Positions 5,717-13,333 of a DNA stretch of 18,520 nucleotides are shown in pieces. This DNA is from an uncultured Verrucomicrobiae bacterium (lineage in GTDB: Bacteria > Verrucomicrobiota > Verrucomicrobiia > Verrucomicrobiales > Akkermansiaceae), in assembly GCA_937957985.1 (NCBI GenBank), contig CALGOH010000117.1, positions 1 to 18,520 of the forward strand, read 5' to 3'. Each line of letters begins with the position of its first letter. The first letter of the stretch is position 1. The position numbers were made by a program, and so were the translations under genes. The notes under the pieces were generated by a model. That model worked only from the letters and a program-made list of their open reading frames with translations, had not been told where the DNA came from and searched no databases.

Positions 5717-8700
5717 TCAGTGAGGGAGAATCCGGTCGCCGAGGAGCATCACGATGGCGAGCGTGAGGAAAAGCACCGCGAGCAGGATCTTCACCGCGGC
5801 GGTGGATTGCTTCTGGATGCGGATCAGGGTTTCCGACCGCAGGCCGGCCCAGACGGCGATGAAGATGACGACCAGCGGCAGGATGAAGGCGAGATTGTAG
5901 AGGAGGAGCATGCCGACGGCGTCGGCGCGGCCCTGCTGGATCTGATAGATGATCGGGGCATAGACCTGGCCGGTGCAGGCGAGTTCGAGAAAGGAGATGA
6001 TGATGCCGGCGACGAACGCGGCGATGACGAAGCGGCGGGCGCGGGCTCCGGTGCGGATGACGCCGCGGATGCGGTCCTTGAGGAAGGCGGGGAGCTGGAG
6101 GGTCATCTCCTCGGCCCGGCCGCGGTGGGCGAGGACCGCGTCGCGGGCGGAAAGCACCGCGGCGAGCAGCGCGAGGAGGCCGAAGATCCAGTTGAGCCAC
6201 TTCTGGATGCCCTGGACGTGTTCGGTGAGGGTGGCGAGCACCCGGTGCAGCGCGAGGCCGGCGGCGAGGTAGGCGAGGAAGACGGCGAGGATGAAGGCGG
6301 CGCCGACCATGAGCATTTCCCGCGGGGTGCGGCGGGCGACCTGGAGGTAGGAGAGGAAGAAGATGATGGTGGCGAAGGCGCAGGGATTCACTCCGTCCAG
6401 CAGGCCGGCGCCGATGACGATGGGCAGCGTGAGCGATTCGTAGCGTTCCTCGACCTGTTCCCTGGCCTCACTGATCTCCGTGCTCCCGATCCGGCTCCAG
6501 GCGTCGTCCTGGGGGAGTTTCATCGTGTCGGCGAGCAGGGCGCCGAGCGCGCTGGGGACGATCTTTTCATCGACGAGGAACCCGGCCTGGACGAAGACCG
6601 AGGGAGCGATGTTCTGCTGGTTGGACGGGACCCGGAAGCGGTCGCAGAGGGCCTGGTTGAGCAGCGTCGAGGGGCCGTCGAGGATGTTGTGTTCCTCGAC
6701 ATCGAGCAGGGGGAAATCGTAGGCCAGGGCTTCGAGCAGATCGCTCACGCGGGCACATTCCCGGCAGCCGGGTTTGAAGAAATAGACGAGCTTGAGGGAG
6801 TTGCGCTCCGCCGGCTTGGTCGTGGAATCGACGGGCCGGACCTGCTGGCTGCTGTCCCGGGCTTCCTTTTCGCGTTCGACGAGTGCCGCGAAGCTGGCGA
6901 AGCCCTGCGCGCCGTCGTCCGAACCGCCGACCGCCCGGGCGATGTTCTGGATCCACTCCGGGTTGAGGCGGGCCGTGTCGAGTGCGGAGAGGACGGGGGA
7001 GAGGCCCGGTCCGAGGCGCTCGGAGTGGTCGTTCATCCAGTCGGCCAGGCGGTAGGAGGCGTTCGCCTCCTCGGGCTGGCGCGGGATGAGGCTGGCGAAG
7101 GCGTCGACATCGATCTCGCGCCCGTGGCTGAGCAAGGCGAAGGCGGCCTCGAAGCGGTTTCCGGGCGAGGGATCGGTTTGCGCCATTTGTTCAAGAGCCG
7201 CGGCGGTGGCGGCGTCCAGAACCCGGGAGTCGCGGCTCGAATCGTAGGAGCTGTTGTTTTCGCCGTGGGTGTCGGTGAAGCGGTGTTCCCAGCGGCTGGA
7301 CATGCGGCCGGCGATCTCGGGGAGGACGGCGCGCACCTGGGGCGAAGGATCGGCCGCGAGATCGGGGACGAGTTCGCGGAACCCGGACGGGTTCGAGGAG
7401 CCGAGGGCGTGGAAGGCCGCCCTGCGGACCCAGCGGTCGGGCGACCGGGAAGCCAGTCCGGCGATCAATTCGTGGCCGGAATGCGCGAGTTCGACGAGTC
7501 CGAGGACGATCTCCTCGGCGGAGGCTTCGGCGTTGGACAGGGTGGCCACGGCCCAGTTGCGGATGACGCCGCCGGTGCGGCCCGAGCGTGCGGCGTACTC
7601 GAATCGATAGGTGTAGATCTCATGGGCCCGGAGCACGCCGTCGGGCCGGTTGAGTTCCTCGAGCACCATGGCGGCGAAGGCCGGGGCGTTGCGGTTCGAC
7701 AGGGCGGCCTCGGCGGCGGCGGTGCGGATTTCGGAAACGGGTTCGTTGAGAAGCTCGCGCAGCAGTTCGAGGGCCTCGCGCTGGGACGGCTCGTAGAGTT
7801 TCTCGGCGATCGCGGCCTTGCGGGCCGTCGATAGCTCCGGCAGCATGGAGATCAGGATCTCGAGCCCCTCGGGGTGGCCCGATTGTCCGAGGACCAGGGC
7901 GGTGCGGAAGGCATCGTCGGAGTCGGAACGCGCGATCTTGAGCAACTCATCGGCCAGCATGCCGAGCGCCCCGGGAAGGGCCGGGGCCTGCCGCGGGGCC
8001 GTGTCGCCGACCTTCAGAAAGGCGTCATACAGCGGATCGAGGGAGGTCTCCTCGGGCGAGTCCGCAAACTCGCCGAGAACCTCGGCCATCGCGGGGTCGA
8101 GGGCTTCGGTCTTCGGCAGGTCGAGCCGGTCGAGCACGGCCGAGCGCTTCTCGGCAGGACCTTCGCGCAAGGCGGTGAGAAGCGCGGTCGCCACCCGCTC
8201 ATCCTCCACCCGGTCCTCGTCCGAACCGAGATAGCGGAGAGCCGCACAGGCGACGTCGAGGTCCGCGTCGGTGGCGAAGCGGAGGACGACGGGATCGAGC
8301 GAGTCGTTCGATTCCGCGGCACGGATCACCGAGAGACGGGCGTCGGCCGGATAGCCCTCGAGAGCCTTGAGCATGGTCTCGTCCGGCTGCCTGCCGAAGG
8401 TGCCGTAGCCCTGCAGCACGGGCCCGACCATGTCCGGGCCCGCCAGGAACATCTCCTTGAGCTTCGGCAGGGCGTCGGTCGCCTTGAGCGCCCCGGCGGC
8501 CTTGATCGCCTGGAAGCGCACGAATTCGTCGGGGTCATCGAGCATCTCGACGACCCTTTGCTTCGCCTCGGCGACCTGGCGGCCGGTGATGAATTCCAGG
8601 GCGGCGGTGCGGACGCGCCAGCTCGGCGAGTCGAGCAGTGCGATCACGGCCTGGTTCACCTCGGCGGCGGTGCCGCTCGCGGGCGTCGGTTCGGAGGAAC

Positions 8701-9718
8701 CCCAGTAGTTCCGCTCGGCCCCTCCGACGAGCTTGAGGCAGGTCTGGATGGCCGAAACGAGGAGATCCTCGTCGTCGTGATCGAGGAAGCCGGCGGCGAG
8801 CTTGAGCGACGCTTCGCCGGAGACATCCTTGAGACGCCGGAGCGCGCCGTGGACCACGTTGACATCGGTCTCCTCCTCCAGCACCGGAGCGATGACGGGC
8901 AGGGCCTGCGCGCCACCCGATGCGAGCATCGCATCGATGGCCGACTCGCGGACGAGCGGGTCCGGGTGACGAAGGAAGTCACGAAGGATGGGCAGGGCGG
9001 CGAAGCCGGCCGAGCGCAGCGATCCGAGTGCCGAGAGCATCTGGTCGCGGCTGCCGAAGGCGAGGTTGCGGGCGACGGAGGGGGCCTGCTCGCCGAAGGC
9101 GCGGGCGAGGACGATCTGGTACTGTGCCTGGCGTACTTTTGCCCGGCTGCCGGGCGGAAGGCCGGGGGATTCCGTGAGGAAACTCTCGAGGAAGCCGACC
9201 GAGCCGAGGCCGTCGGTCTGGAGCATGTGGCGGGCGCGGGCGGCCTTGTCGCGGTCGTCGGAGAGAAGGTCCCGCAGGTAGCCGCGGCGTTGGGTTTCCT
9301 CGAGCAGAGGGCGGCCGGATTCCGCGGAGGAGTCGGCCTCGGCCCATTGGCTCCAGCGTGCGAGCGGGCCCTCGTTGTCGGCGGCGCCCGGTTTCAGCCA
9401 GGGGTTGAAATCGAAGTCGCCGCCGGCTTCCTCCTCAAGCAGTTCCAGCGCGCCGAGCCGGACGGCGAGTTCGGGATGCCGGAGGTTCTCGATCAGGGCC
9501 GGCGCCGGAAAGGGATCGGCCTGGAGGAGTTCGAGCCGGATCGCGCTGCGGGCGGCGGTCTCCGCCATCAGCGGCAGGATGCCGGCGAGCAGGTCGGCGG
9601 AGGGCTCGTCGGCGGCCTTCAGCTCGCGGATCGCGGCGGCCACCGGGTCGGGCTCGTCCTGCGCCGGGGCGGCGAGGGTGAGCGGGACGAGAACGAGGAG
9701 AGCGAGGACGCGGGACAC
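5717..9718 (-). CDS. HEAT-repeat / thioredoxin / CcdA-type transmembrane fusion protein
   Basis: This 1333-residue protein combines three modules in one frame. A signal peptide (VLALLVLVPLTLAAPAQ, residues 4-20) exports it. Residues of about 25-950 are HEAT-like helical repeats (for example RVRTAALEFITGRQVAEAKQ and DDPDEFVRFQAIKAAGALKA). A thioredoxin-like domain follows at about 970-1070 with the redox pair C985-R-E-C988 (YFFKPGCRECARV). The C-terminal 240 residues are a CcdA/DsbD-type membrane domain with about six helices and the two signature cysteines, C1113 in NPCAF and C1248 in ELACTGQ. CcdA-type domains carry electrons from cytoplasmic thioredoxin across the membrane, so this protein probably reduces exported substrates bound by its repeat arm. 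The GTG at 9718 directly precedes the signal peptide but lacks a Shine-Dalgarno. It follows the DUF4159 gene by 152 nt, and its stop overlaps a possible rsmB start. Confidence 0.92.
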   Translation of the reverse strand: MSRVLALLVLVPLTLAAPAQDEPDPVAAAIRELKAADEPSADLLAGILPLMAETAARSAIRLELLQADPFPAPALIENLRHPELAVRLGALELLEEEAGGDFDFNPWLKPGAADNEGPLARWSQWAEADSSAESGRPLLEETQRRGYLRDLLSDDRDKAARARHMLQTDGLGSVGFLESFLTESPGLPPGSRAKVRQAQYQIVLARAFGEQAPSVARNLAFGSRDQMLSALGSLRSAGFAALPILRDFLRHPDPLVRESAIDAMLASGGAQALPVIAPVLEEETDVNVVHGALRRLKDVSGEASLKLAAGFLDHDDEDLLVSAIQTCLKLVGGAERNYWGSSEPTPASGTAAEVNQAVIALLDSPSWRVRTAALEFITGRQVAEAKQRVVEMLDDPDEFVRFQAIKAAGALKATDALPKLKEMFLAGPDMVGPVLQGYGTFGRQPDETMLKALEGYPADARLSVIRAAESNDSLDPVVLRFATDADLDVACAALRYLGSDEDRVEDERVATALLTALREGPAEKRSAVLDRLDLPKTEALDPAMAEVLGEFADSPEETSLDPLYDAFLKVGDTAPRQAPALPGALGMLADELLKIARSDSDDAFRTALVLGQSGHPEGLEILISMLPELSTARKAAIAEKLYEPSQREALELLRELLNEPVSEIRTAAAEAALSNRNAPAFAAMVLEELNRPDGVLRAHEIYTYRFEYAARSGRTGGVIRNWAVATLSNAEASAEEIVLGLVELAHSGHELIAGLASRSPDRWVRRAAFHALGSSNPSGFRELVPDLAADPSPQVRAVLPEIAGRMSSRWEHRFTDTHGENNSSYDSSRDSRVLDAATAAALEQMAQTDPSPGNRFEAAFALLSHGREIDVDAFASLIPRQPEEANASYRLADWMNDHSERLGPGLSPVLSALDTARLNPEWIQNIARAVGGSDDGAQGFASFAALVEREKEARDSSQQVRPVDSTTKPAERNSLKLVYFFKPGCRECARVSDLLEALAYDFPLLDVEEHNILDGPSTLLNQALCDRFRVPSNQQNIAPSVFVQAGFLVDEKIVPSALGALLADTMKLPQDDAWSRIGSTEISEAREQVEERYESLTLPIVIGAGLLDGVNPCAFATIIFFLSYLQVARRTPREMLMVGAAFILAVFLAYLAAGLALHRVLATLTEHVQGIQKWLNWIFGLLALLAAVLSARDAVLAHRGRAEEMTLQLPAFLKDRIRGVIRTGARARRFVIAAFVAGIIISFLELACTGQVYAPIIYQIQQGRADAVGMLLLYNLAFILPLVVIFIAVWAGLRSETLIRIQKQSTAAVKILLAVLFLTLAIVMLLGDRILPH

Positions 9719-9796
9719 GGCGGGTCGAAGTGGGAGGCTGTCTAACGTGAAGCAGGCGGGAGTGGCGGGCGGGGCGTGCCGATTTCATCATGGGCG

Positions 9797-9803
9797 CTCC
9801 TTA
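9797..9803 (-). promoter_or_regulatory. strong Shine-Dalgarno (TAAGGAG) before an out-of-frame ATGATG
   Basis: TAAGGAG lies 5 nt before ATG 9791 and 8 nt before ATG 9788 on the leftward strand, the best ribosome-binding site seen on this strand. The frame it opens is not that of the fusion protein (GTG 9718); it runs 118 codons as an Arg/Pro-rich overlap. Either a short upstream ORF is translated, or a single-base error or mutation between 9791 and 9718 hides a longer N-terminus. Confidence 0.5.
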
Positions 9804-9870
9804 CCGCGGGGGCGCGTGTCCGAAGGCTCGTTGTCGAAGGATCTTCCATCTCTTGTCCACCGTCCCCCGG

Positions 9871-10509
9871 TCAGTGGAGCAGGGCGTAGGCGAGGATGTT
9901 GGCGTTCATCTCCATCGCGTTGCGGATCTCGTTTCCACCGCAGCAGCAGCAGCCCTCCGCATTCGAGCTGTCGTTCAGACCGTCCGAGGAGAAGACCACG
10001 ACGATCTTGTCCTCGTGGAAGACGCCGCGCAGTCGGGCCTCCTCGGAGCCGTGCGACAACTCGAGGTCCTTGATGGAGAACACCGTGCGGAAGATCTCGT
10101 GGTCCATGGGAATGTCCTTGAGGGAGTCGTTGCCCATCAGCCGCTTGATCTCGCGCTCGAAGGCGGCGGCCCACTCGGCATTCGAGCAGGACGGCGAGGC
10201 GACCAGGAAGCCGCCGCTTTGCAGGTACTTCCTGAGGTGCTCCCGCTCGGCGGACGAGAGCGTGAAGTCGCCCTCGCCGCTCATCACGACGAAGGGGATC
10301 TTGTAGAGCTCCTCCGATGCGAGCTTGACGGGCTTGAACCTCCGCTCGGTCGCGATGGAGGTTTTCTGTTGGACGGTGGTGAGGAACTCGTCGCTGAAGC
10401 ACTTCGAGGTCTTGGTGCCGGAATAGATCAGGTTGCCGCACTCGACGGCACCTTCCTTGGCCGCCGCACAGGGCAGCAGCAGGAGCGGGATCAGGAGCAG
10501 GTGTTTCAT
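9871..10509 (-). CDS. exported DUF4159-like protein with CCCC motif
   Basis: This 212-residue protein has an N-terminal signal peptide (MKHLLLIPLLLLPCAAA). The rest matches the shape of DUF4159 proteins, which accompany BatA/vWA/DUF58 clusters: CGNLIYSGTKTSKCF near the start, VVMSGEGDFTLSSAEREHLR followed by KYLQSGGFLVA, and DHEIFRTVFSI. The fold is probably related to glutamine-amidotransferase-like domains, and no enzymatic role is established. The striking feature is four consecutive cysteines, C187-C190, in AEGCCCCGGNEIRNAMEMNA near the C-terminus, with further cysteines at about 24 and 37. In the periplasm such a cluster would need redox control or metal binding. Cys14 in LLPCA could be lipidated, but the lipobox is poor. 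It starts 12 nt after the stop of the DUF4175-like gene, so it belongs to the same transcript. Confidence 0.85.
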   Translation of the reverse strand: MKHLLLIPLLLLPCAAAKEGAVECGNLIYSGTKTSKCFSDEFLTTVQQKTSIATERRFKPVKLASEELYKIPFVVMSGEGDFTLSSAEREHLRKYLQSGGFLVASPSCSNAEWAAAFEREIKRLMGNDSLKDIPMDHEIFRTVFSIKDLELSHGSEEARLRGVFHEDKIVVVFSSDGLNDSSNAEGCCCCGGNEIRNAMEMNANILAYALLH

Positions 10510-10521
10510 GGGAGATGGTGG

Positions 10522-13287
10522 TTAGTTTTCCGGGGTGAAGTAGGCTTTGACGGCCTCGCGGTAGGCTGCGGGAACGTTCTCGAGATCGGGGGAAGCCTCG
10601 CCGACGCGGGGTGTCTCGACGGGCTTCATCGTTTCGGTTTCGGAAGCCTGGTCGAGCGGGTTGCCCCGCTGGCCGTCACCGCCCGACCGGCCTTCCGCAT
10701 CCATCGATGGCGGCTGGAAGAACATCCGTTCGGGCCCGACCACGGGGATGTCGAGGGTGGCGAAGCCGGGCTGGGCGTTTCCGGTCGGGCCGGTGCCGCC
10801 GAGACCCATGCCGCCGCCGCCGAATCCCTGGTTGGGGCTCATGCCGGGATTCTGGCACATCATCCCCTCGAGGAGCTGGCGCATGGTTTCGTTCACGTCG
10901 GGCCGGGGGATGGAGAATTTCGGGCAACTGCCCTTGCAGGCATTGCAGAACGGATCGTTCTGACTCATCAGGCTCTCGAGCATGCCACGCGCGAGTTCGG
11001 CGCTCACGAAGGCGTCGTTGGCCTTGCCGAGGCGGGCGGATTCGGTGGCGAGGTCCATCACCGAACCGGGATCGGAGAGCGCGAGCCGTTCGAGGAACTC
11101 GAGGGACGAGGACTTGAGCGGCGCGAGGGCCGGATCGCGGATCGCCTCGGCGCGCTTCTTCAGTTCCCCGGCGAACTCGTCGAGCGCCTCGCGGTTCTTG
11201 CGCTGGGTTTCGCCCAGCGACGGGAGCAGGCGGCGGTTGGAGTCGTCGCCCTTGGCGATTTCCTTGGTGATGTTGTGGATGCGCTGGGCGACCGAGACCT
11301 GATTGAGATAGATCTGCTGGAACTTCGCGGCCATTTCGAGGATCTTGCCGGCTTCGGCCAGGGTCTGCGCGTCCTGCTGAAGCTGGTTGAGTTTCTCCTG
11401 GCCGCCGCCGAGGCGTTCGCGCATCTCGCGAATGGCGCGGCGCTGGTCGCCTTCCGGTGCCTTCGGATCGAAATTATCGAGCGCCTTCATGTTCTCGCCG
11501 ACCTGCCCCGCCTGTTCGCGGGCGATTTCCTGGAGGCGCTTCTCGATTTCGAAGGCGGGAAAGTCGTCGGCGAGTTTCTCCAGCATTTCCTCAGAGCGCT
11601 TGTGGGCGTCGGCGGCCTGTTGGCGGGCCTTCTCCATGGCGTCGGCATCATTCAGGTCCGCGGCCCGGTCGAGGGCGTCGAGTGCCTCGCGGGCTTCCCG
11701 GAGCGCCTCGTTGAGGGCGCGGAAGCGGGTGGAGAATTCGGCGAGCGTGGTCTTCGCGCGGATGCGGTAGGCGTATTCCTCCTCGGAGATGATCTGAATG
11801 CGGGAAATCTCCGACGCCCCCTGGCCGAGCAGCGACGGGTTGTGGTCGGACGCTTCGAGGAAAAGCTCGATCGTTTGGCCGGGAGTCACGCCGATGTTGC
11901 CGAGGTCCAGCTTGTCGGAAAATTGATACTGTGGTTGCCGTAGTGAGGGGGCGACCATCCGCGCGCGGTCACGGAAGCCCTGGAGCGTGCGGACGAACTG
12001 GACGCGGGCGAGGGCGTTGTCGTCCTCGACGTTGCCCTTGAGCGGGATGCGGGTGGTCGGCGTGGCGAGCAGCAGCCGGGGCGGGGAGGTGAGATCGACG
12101 GCGGGCGGCTGGTCCGGCACCGCGCGCAGGGCAAGCTCGACCGGCGACGAAGCGGGGGTGCCGCGGACGTCGCGCAGGGTGACGGACAACCGCCCGGTGG
12201 CGTCCGCGGTCCAGCGGAAGGTGATGCGGTTGGTGTCGCCGGGTTCGCCCTCGATGGTCCGGGGCAGGGCTTCGTTTCCCGGCGTGGTGGCGGGCGTGAT
12301 GACAAGCGACGACGGTGCGAGCGGCCGGTTGCTGGTGAGTTCGAGGACGATCTCGGAGCCCTGCAGCGCGGCGATCTCGTTGCGGTCGAGCGGCGTCTCC
12401 ACCGGCGGGCGCTCGGTGTAGGCGGGCGGGGTGATCGTCACCTTTCCGGCCAGGACTTTCGGCTGGAGAAGCAGTTCGACCGGGTGCCAGCCGGAGCGGG
12501 CGCGACCGCAGGCGAACGCGACTTCGATGGGTTCCGTCACTCCCTCGAGCGTGCGCGAATACTGGGTCGCGGACTCGCGGAAGGCGGGAAGCCGGCTGAC
12601 CTCGCTGGAATCGGTGCGGCGGACGAGGCACTCGACCGGGAATTCGAGTTCTCCGCCGGTGATCTCGACGGCGAGGTCGAGTTCGCCGCCATAAACGCAG
12701 GTCGGCTCGGCGGGAACGACCGCGAAATCGAGCGGACTCCACGGCGGCAGGTCGGCGGAGGGATTCGCGAGGCGGTGGGCGATCGTCTGGAAAGCGCGCG
12801 GGGCGGCGGCGGCGAGGATCGCGACCGGCAGCAGGCAGAGGATCACGACGGCGGCGGCGCGGGCGAGCGGACGCCAGGCGATCAGTCGCCGCCCGGGCAT
12901 CGCGTTGAGCAAGATCGAGGCGTCGTCGAGCGAGCGCTGGGTGAGATAGCGGGACAGGGCGGAACCGGATTCCAACCTGCTCAGCGAAAGCGCCGCCGAG
13001 GCGGAATGGCGTTTCGCGTCCGCGAGGCGATCGGCCAGCGCGGAAGCCCGGCCGCGGGAGAAACGAAGCGCGATGACGAGCCCCGCGACGAGCCCGAGCA
13101 GGGCGATCACGCCCGCGGTCGTCACAAGAGCCTGCCGGGCACCCGGTTCGAAGCCGGTCCACGCATCGGCCAGACCGAGCAGGAGGACGAGAAGCGTCGC
13201 CGCGGCGAATGCCGCGAGCACGGCGGCCATCAGGCGGCCGAGGCGCTGCCACCGGCGGACGCGGTCAAGGGCTGGGAGGAAGCTCAT
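10522..13287 (-). CDS. large three-TM coiled-coil protein, DUF4175-like
   Basis: This 921-residue protein begins with a basic cytoplasmic stretch and has three predicted membrane helices (about residues 19-43, 52-72 and 140-165), which places the long C-terminal part in the periplasm. Residues of about 170-480 are beta-rich (segments such as VTITPPAYTERPPVETPL). Residues of about 500-760 form a charged coiled coil rich in Glu, Arg and Ala (RALNEALREAREALDALDRA). A cysteine knuckle follows, FCNACKGSCPKF, with C781, C784 and C788, then a Gly/Pro/Met-rich low-complexity tail. The architecture fits the DUF4175 type that occurs in MoxR/vWA operons. Family assignment is moderately certain and function is unknown. 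ATG 13287 has no Shine-Dalgarno; the gap before it holds heptamer repeats. Confidence 0.85.
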   Translation of the reverse strand: MSFLPALDRVRRWQRLGRLMAAVLAAFAAATLLVLLLGLADAWTGFEPGARQALVTTAGVIALLGLVAGLVIALRFSRGRASALADRLADAKRHSASAALSLSRLESGSALSRYLTQRSLDDASILLNAMPGRRLIAWRPLARAAAVVILCLLPVAILAAAAPRAFQTIAHRLANPSADLPPWSPLDFAVVPAEPTCVYGGELDLAVEITGGELEFPVECLVRRTDSSEVSRLPAFRESATQYSRTLEGVTEPIEVAFACGRARSGWHPVELLLQPKVLAGKVTITPPAYTERPPVETPLDRNEIAALQGSEIVLELTSNRPLAPSSLVITPATTPGNEALPRTIEGEPGDTNRITFRWTADATGRLSVTLRDVRGTPASSPVELALRAVPDQPPAVDLTSPPRLLLATPTTRIPLKGNVEDDNALARVQFVRTLQGFRDRARMVAPSLRQPQYQFSDKLDLGNIGVTPGQTIELFLEASDHNPSLLGQGASEISRIQIISEEEYAYRIRAKTTLAEFSTRFRALNEALREAREALDALDRAADLNDADAMEKARQQAADAHKRSEEMLEKLADDFPAFEIEKRLQEIAREQAGQVGENMKALDNFDPKAPEGDQRRAIREMRERLGGGQEKLNQLQQDAQTLAEAGKILEMAAKFQQIYLNQVSVAQRIHNITKEIAKGDDSNRRLLPSLGETQRKNREALDEFAGELKKRAEAIRDPALAPLKSSSLEFLERLALSDPGSVMDLATESARLGKANDAFVSAELARGMLESLMSQNDPFCNACKGSCPKFSIPRPDVNETMRQLLEGMMCQNPGMSPNQGFGGGGMGLGGTGPTGNAQPGFATLDIPVVGPERMFFQPPSMDAEGRSGGDGQRGNPLDQASETETMKPVETPRVGEASPDLENVPAAYREAVKAYFTPEN

Positions 13288-13303
13288 GAGAGGAAGGACT
13301 TTC

Positions 13304-13331
13304 GAACTTGGAACTTATCACTTGGAACTCG
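13304..13331. repeat. degenerate heptamer array, GAACTTG type
   Basis: Four tandem heptamers (GAACTTG, GAACTTA, TCACTTG, GAACTCG) fill most of the 46-nt gap between the second vWA gene and the DUF4175-like gene. The array is the reverse-complement relative of the one at 15550-15584; 22 bp match with one mismatch (13304-13325 against 15555-15576). Confidence 0.85.
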
Positions 13332-13333
13332 GG

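Noticed and set aside
5720..9745. Long rightward open frames (704 and 623 codons) opposite the fusion gene
   Set aside because: They are Gly/Glu/Asp/Arg-rich with no domain character and lie antisense to a gene with clear motifs. High GC at third codon positions keeps the opposite frame open.
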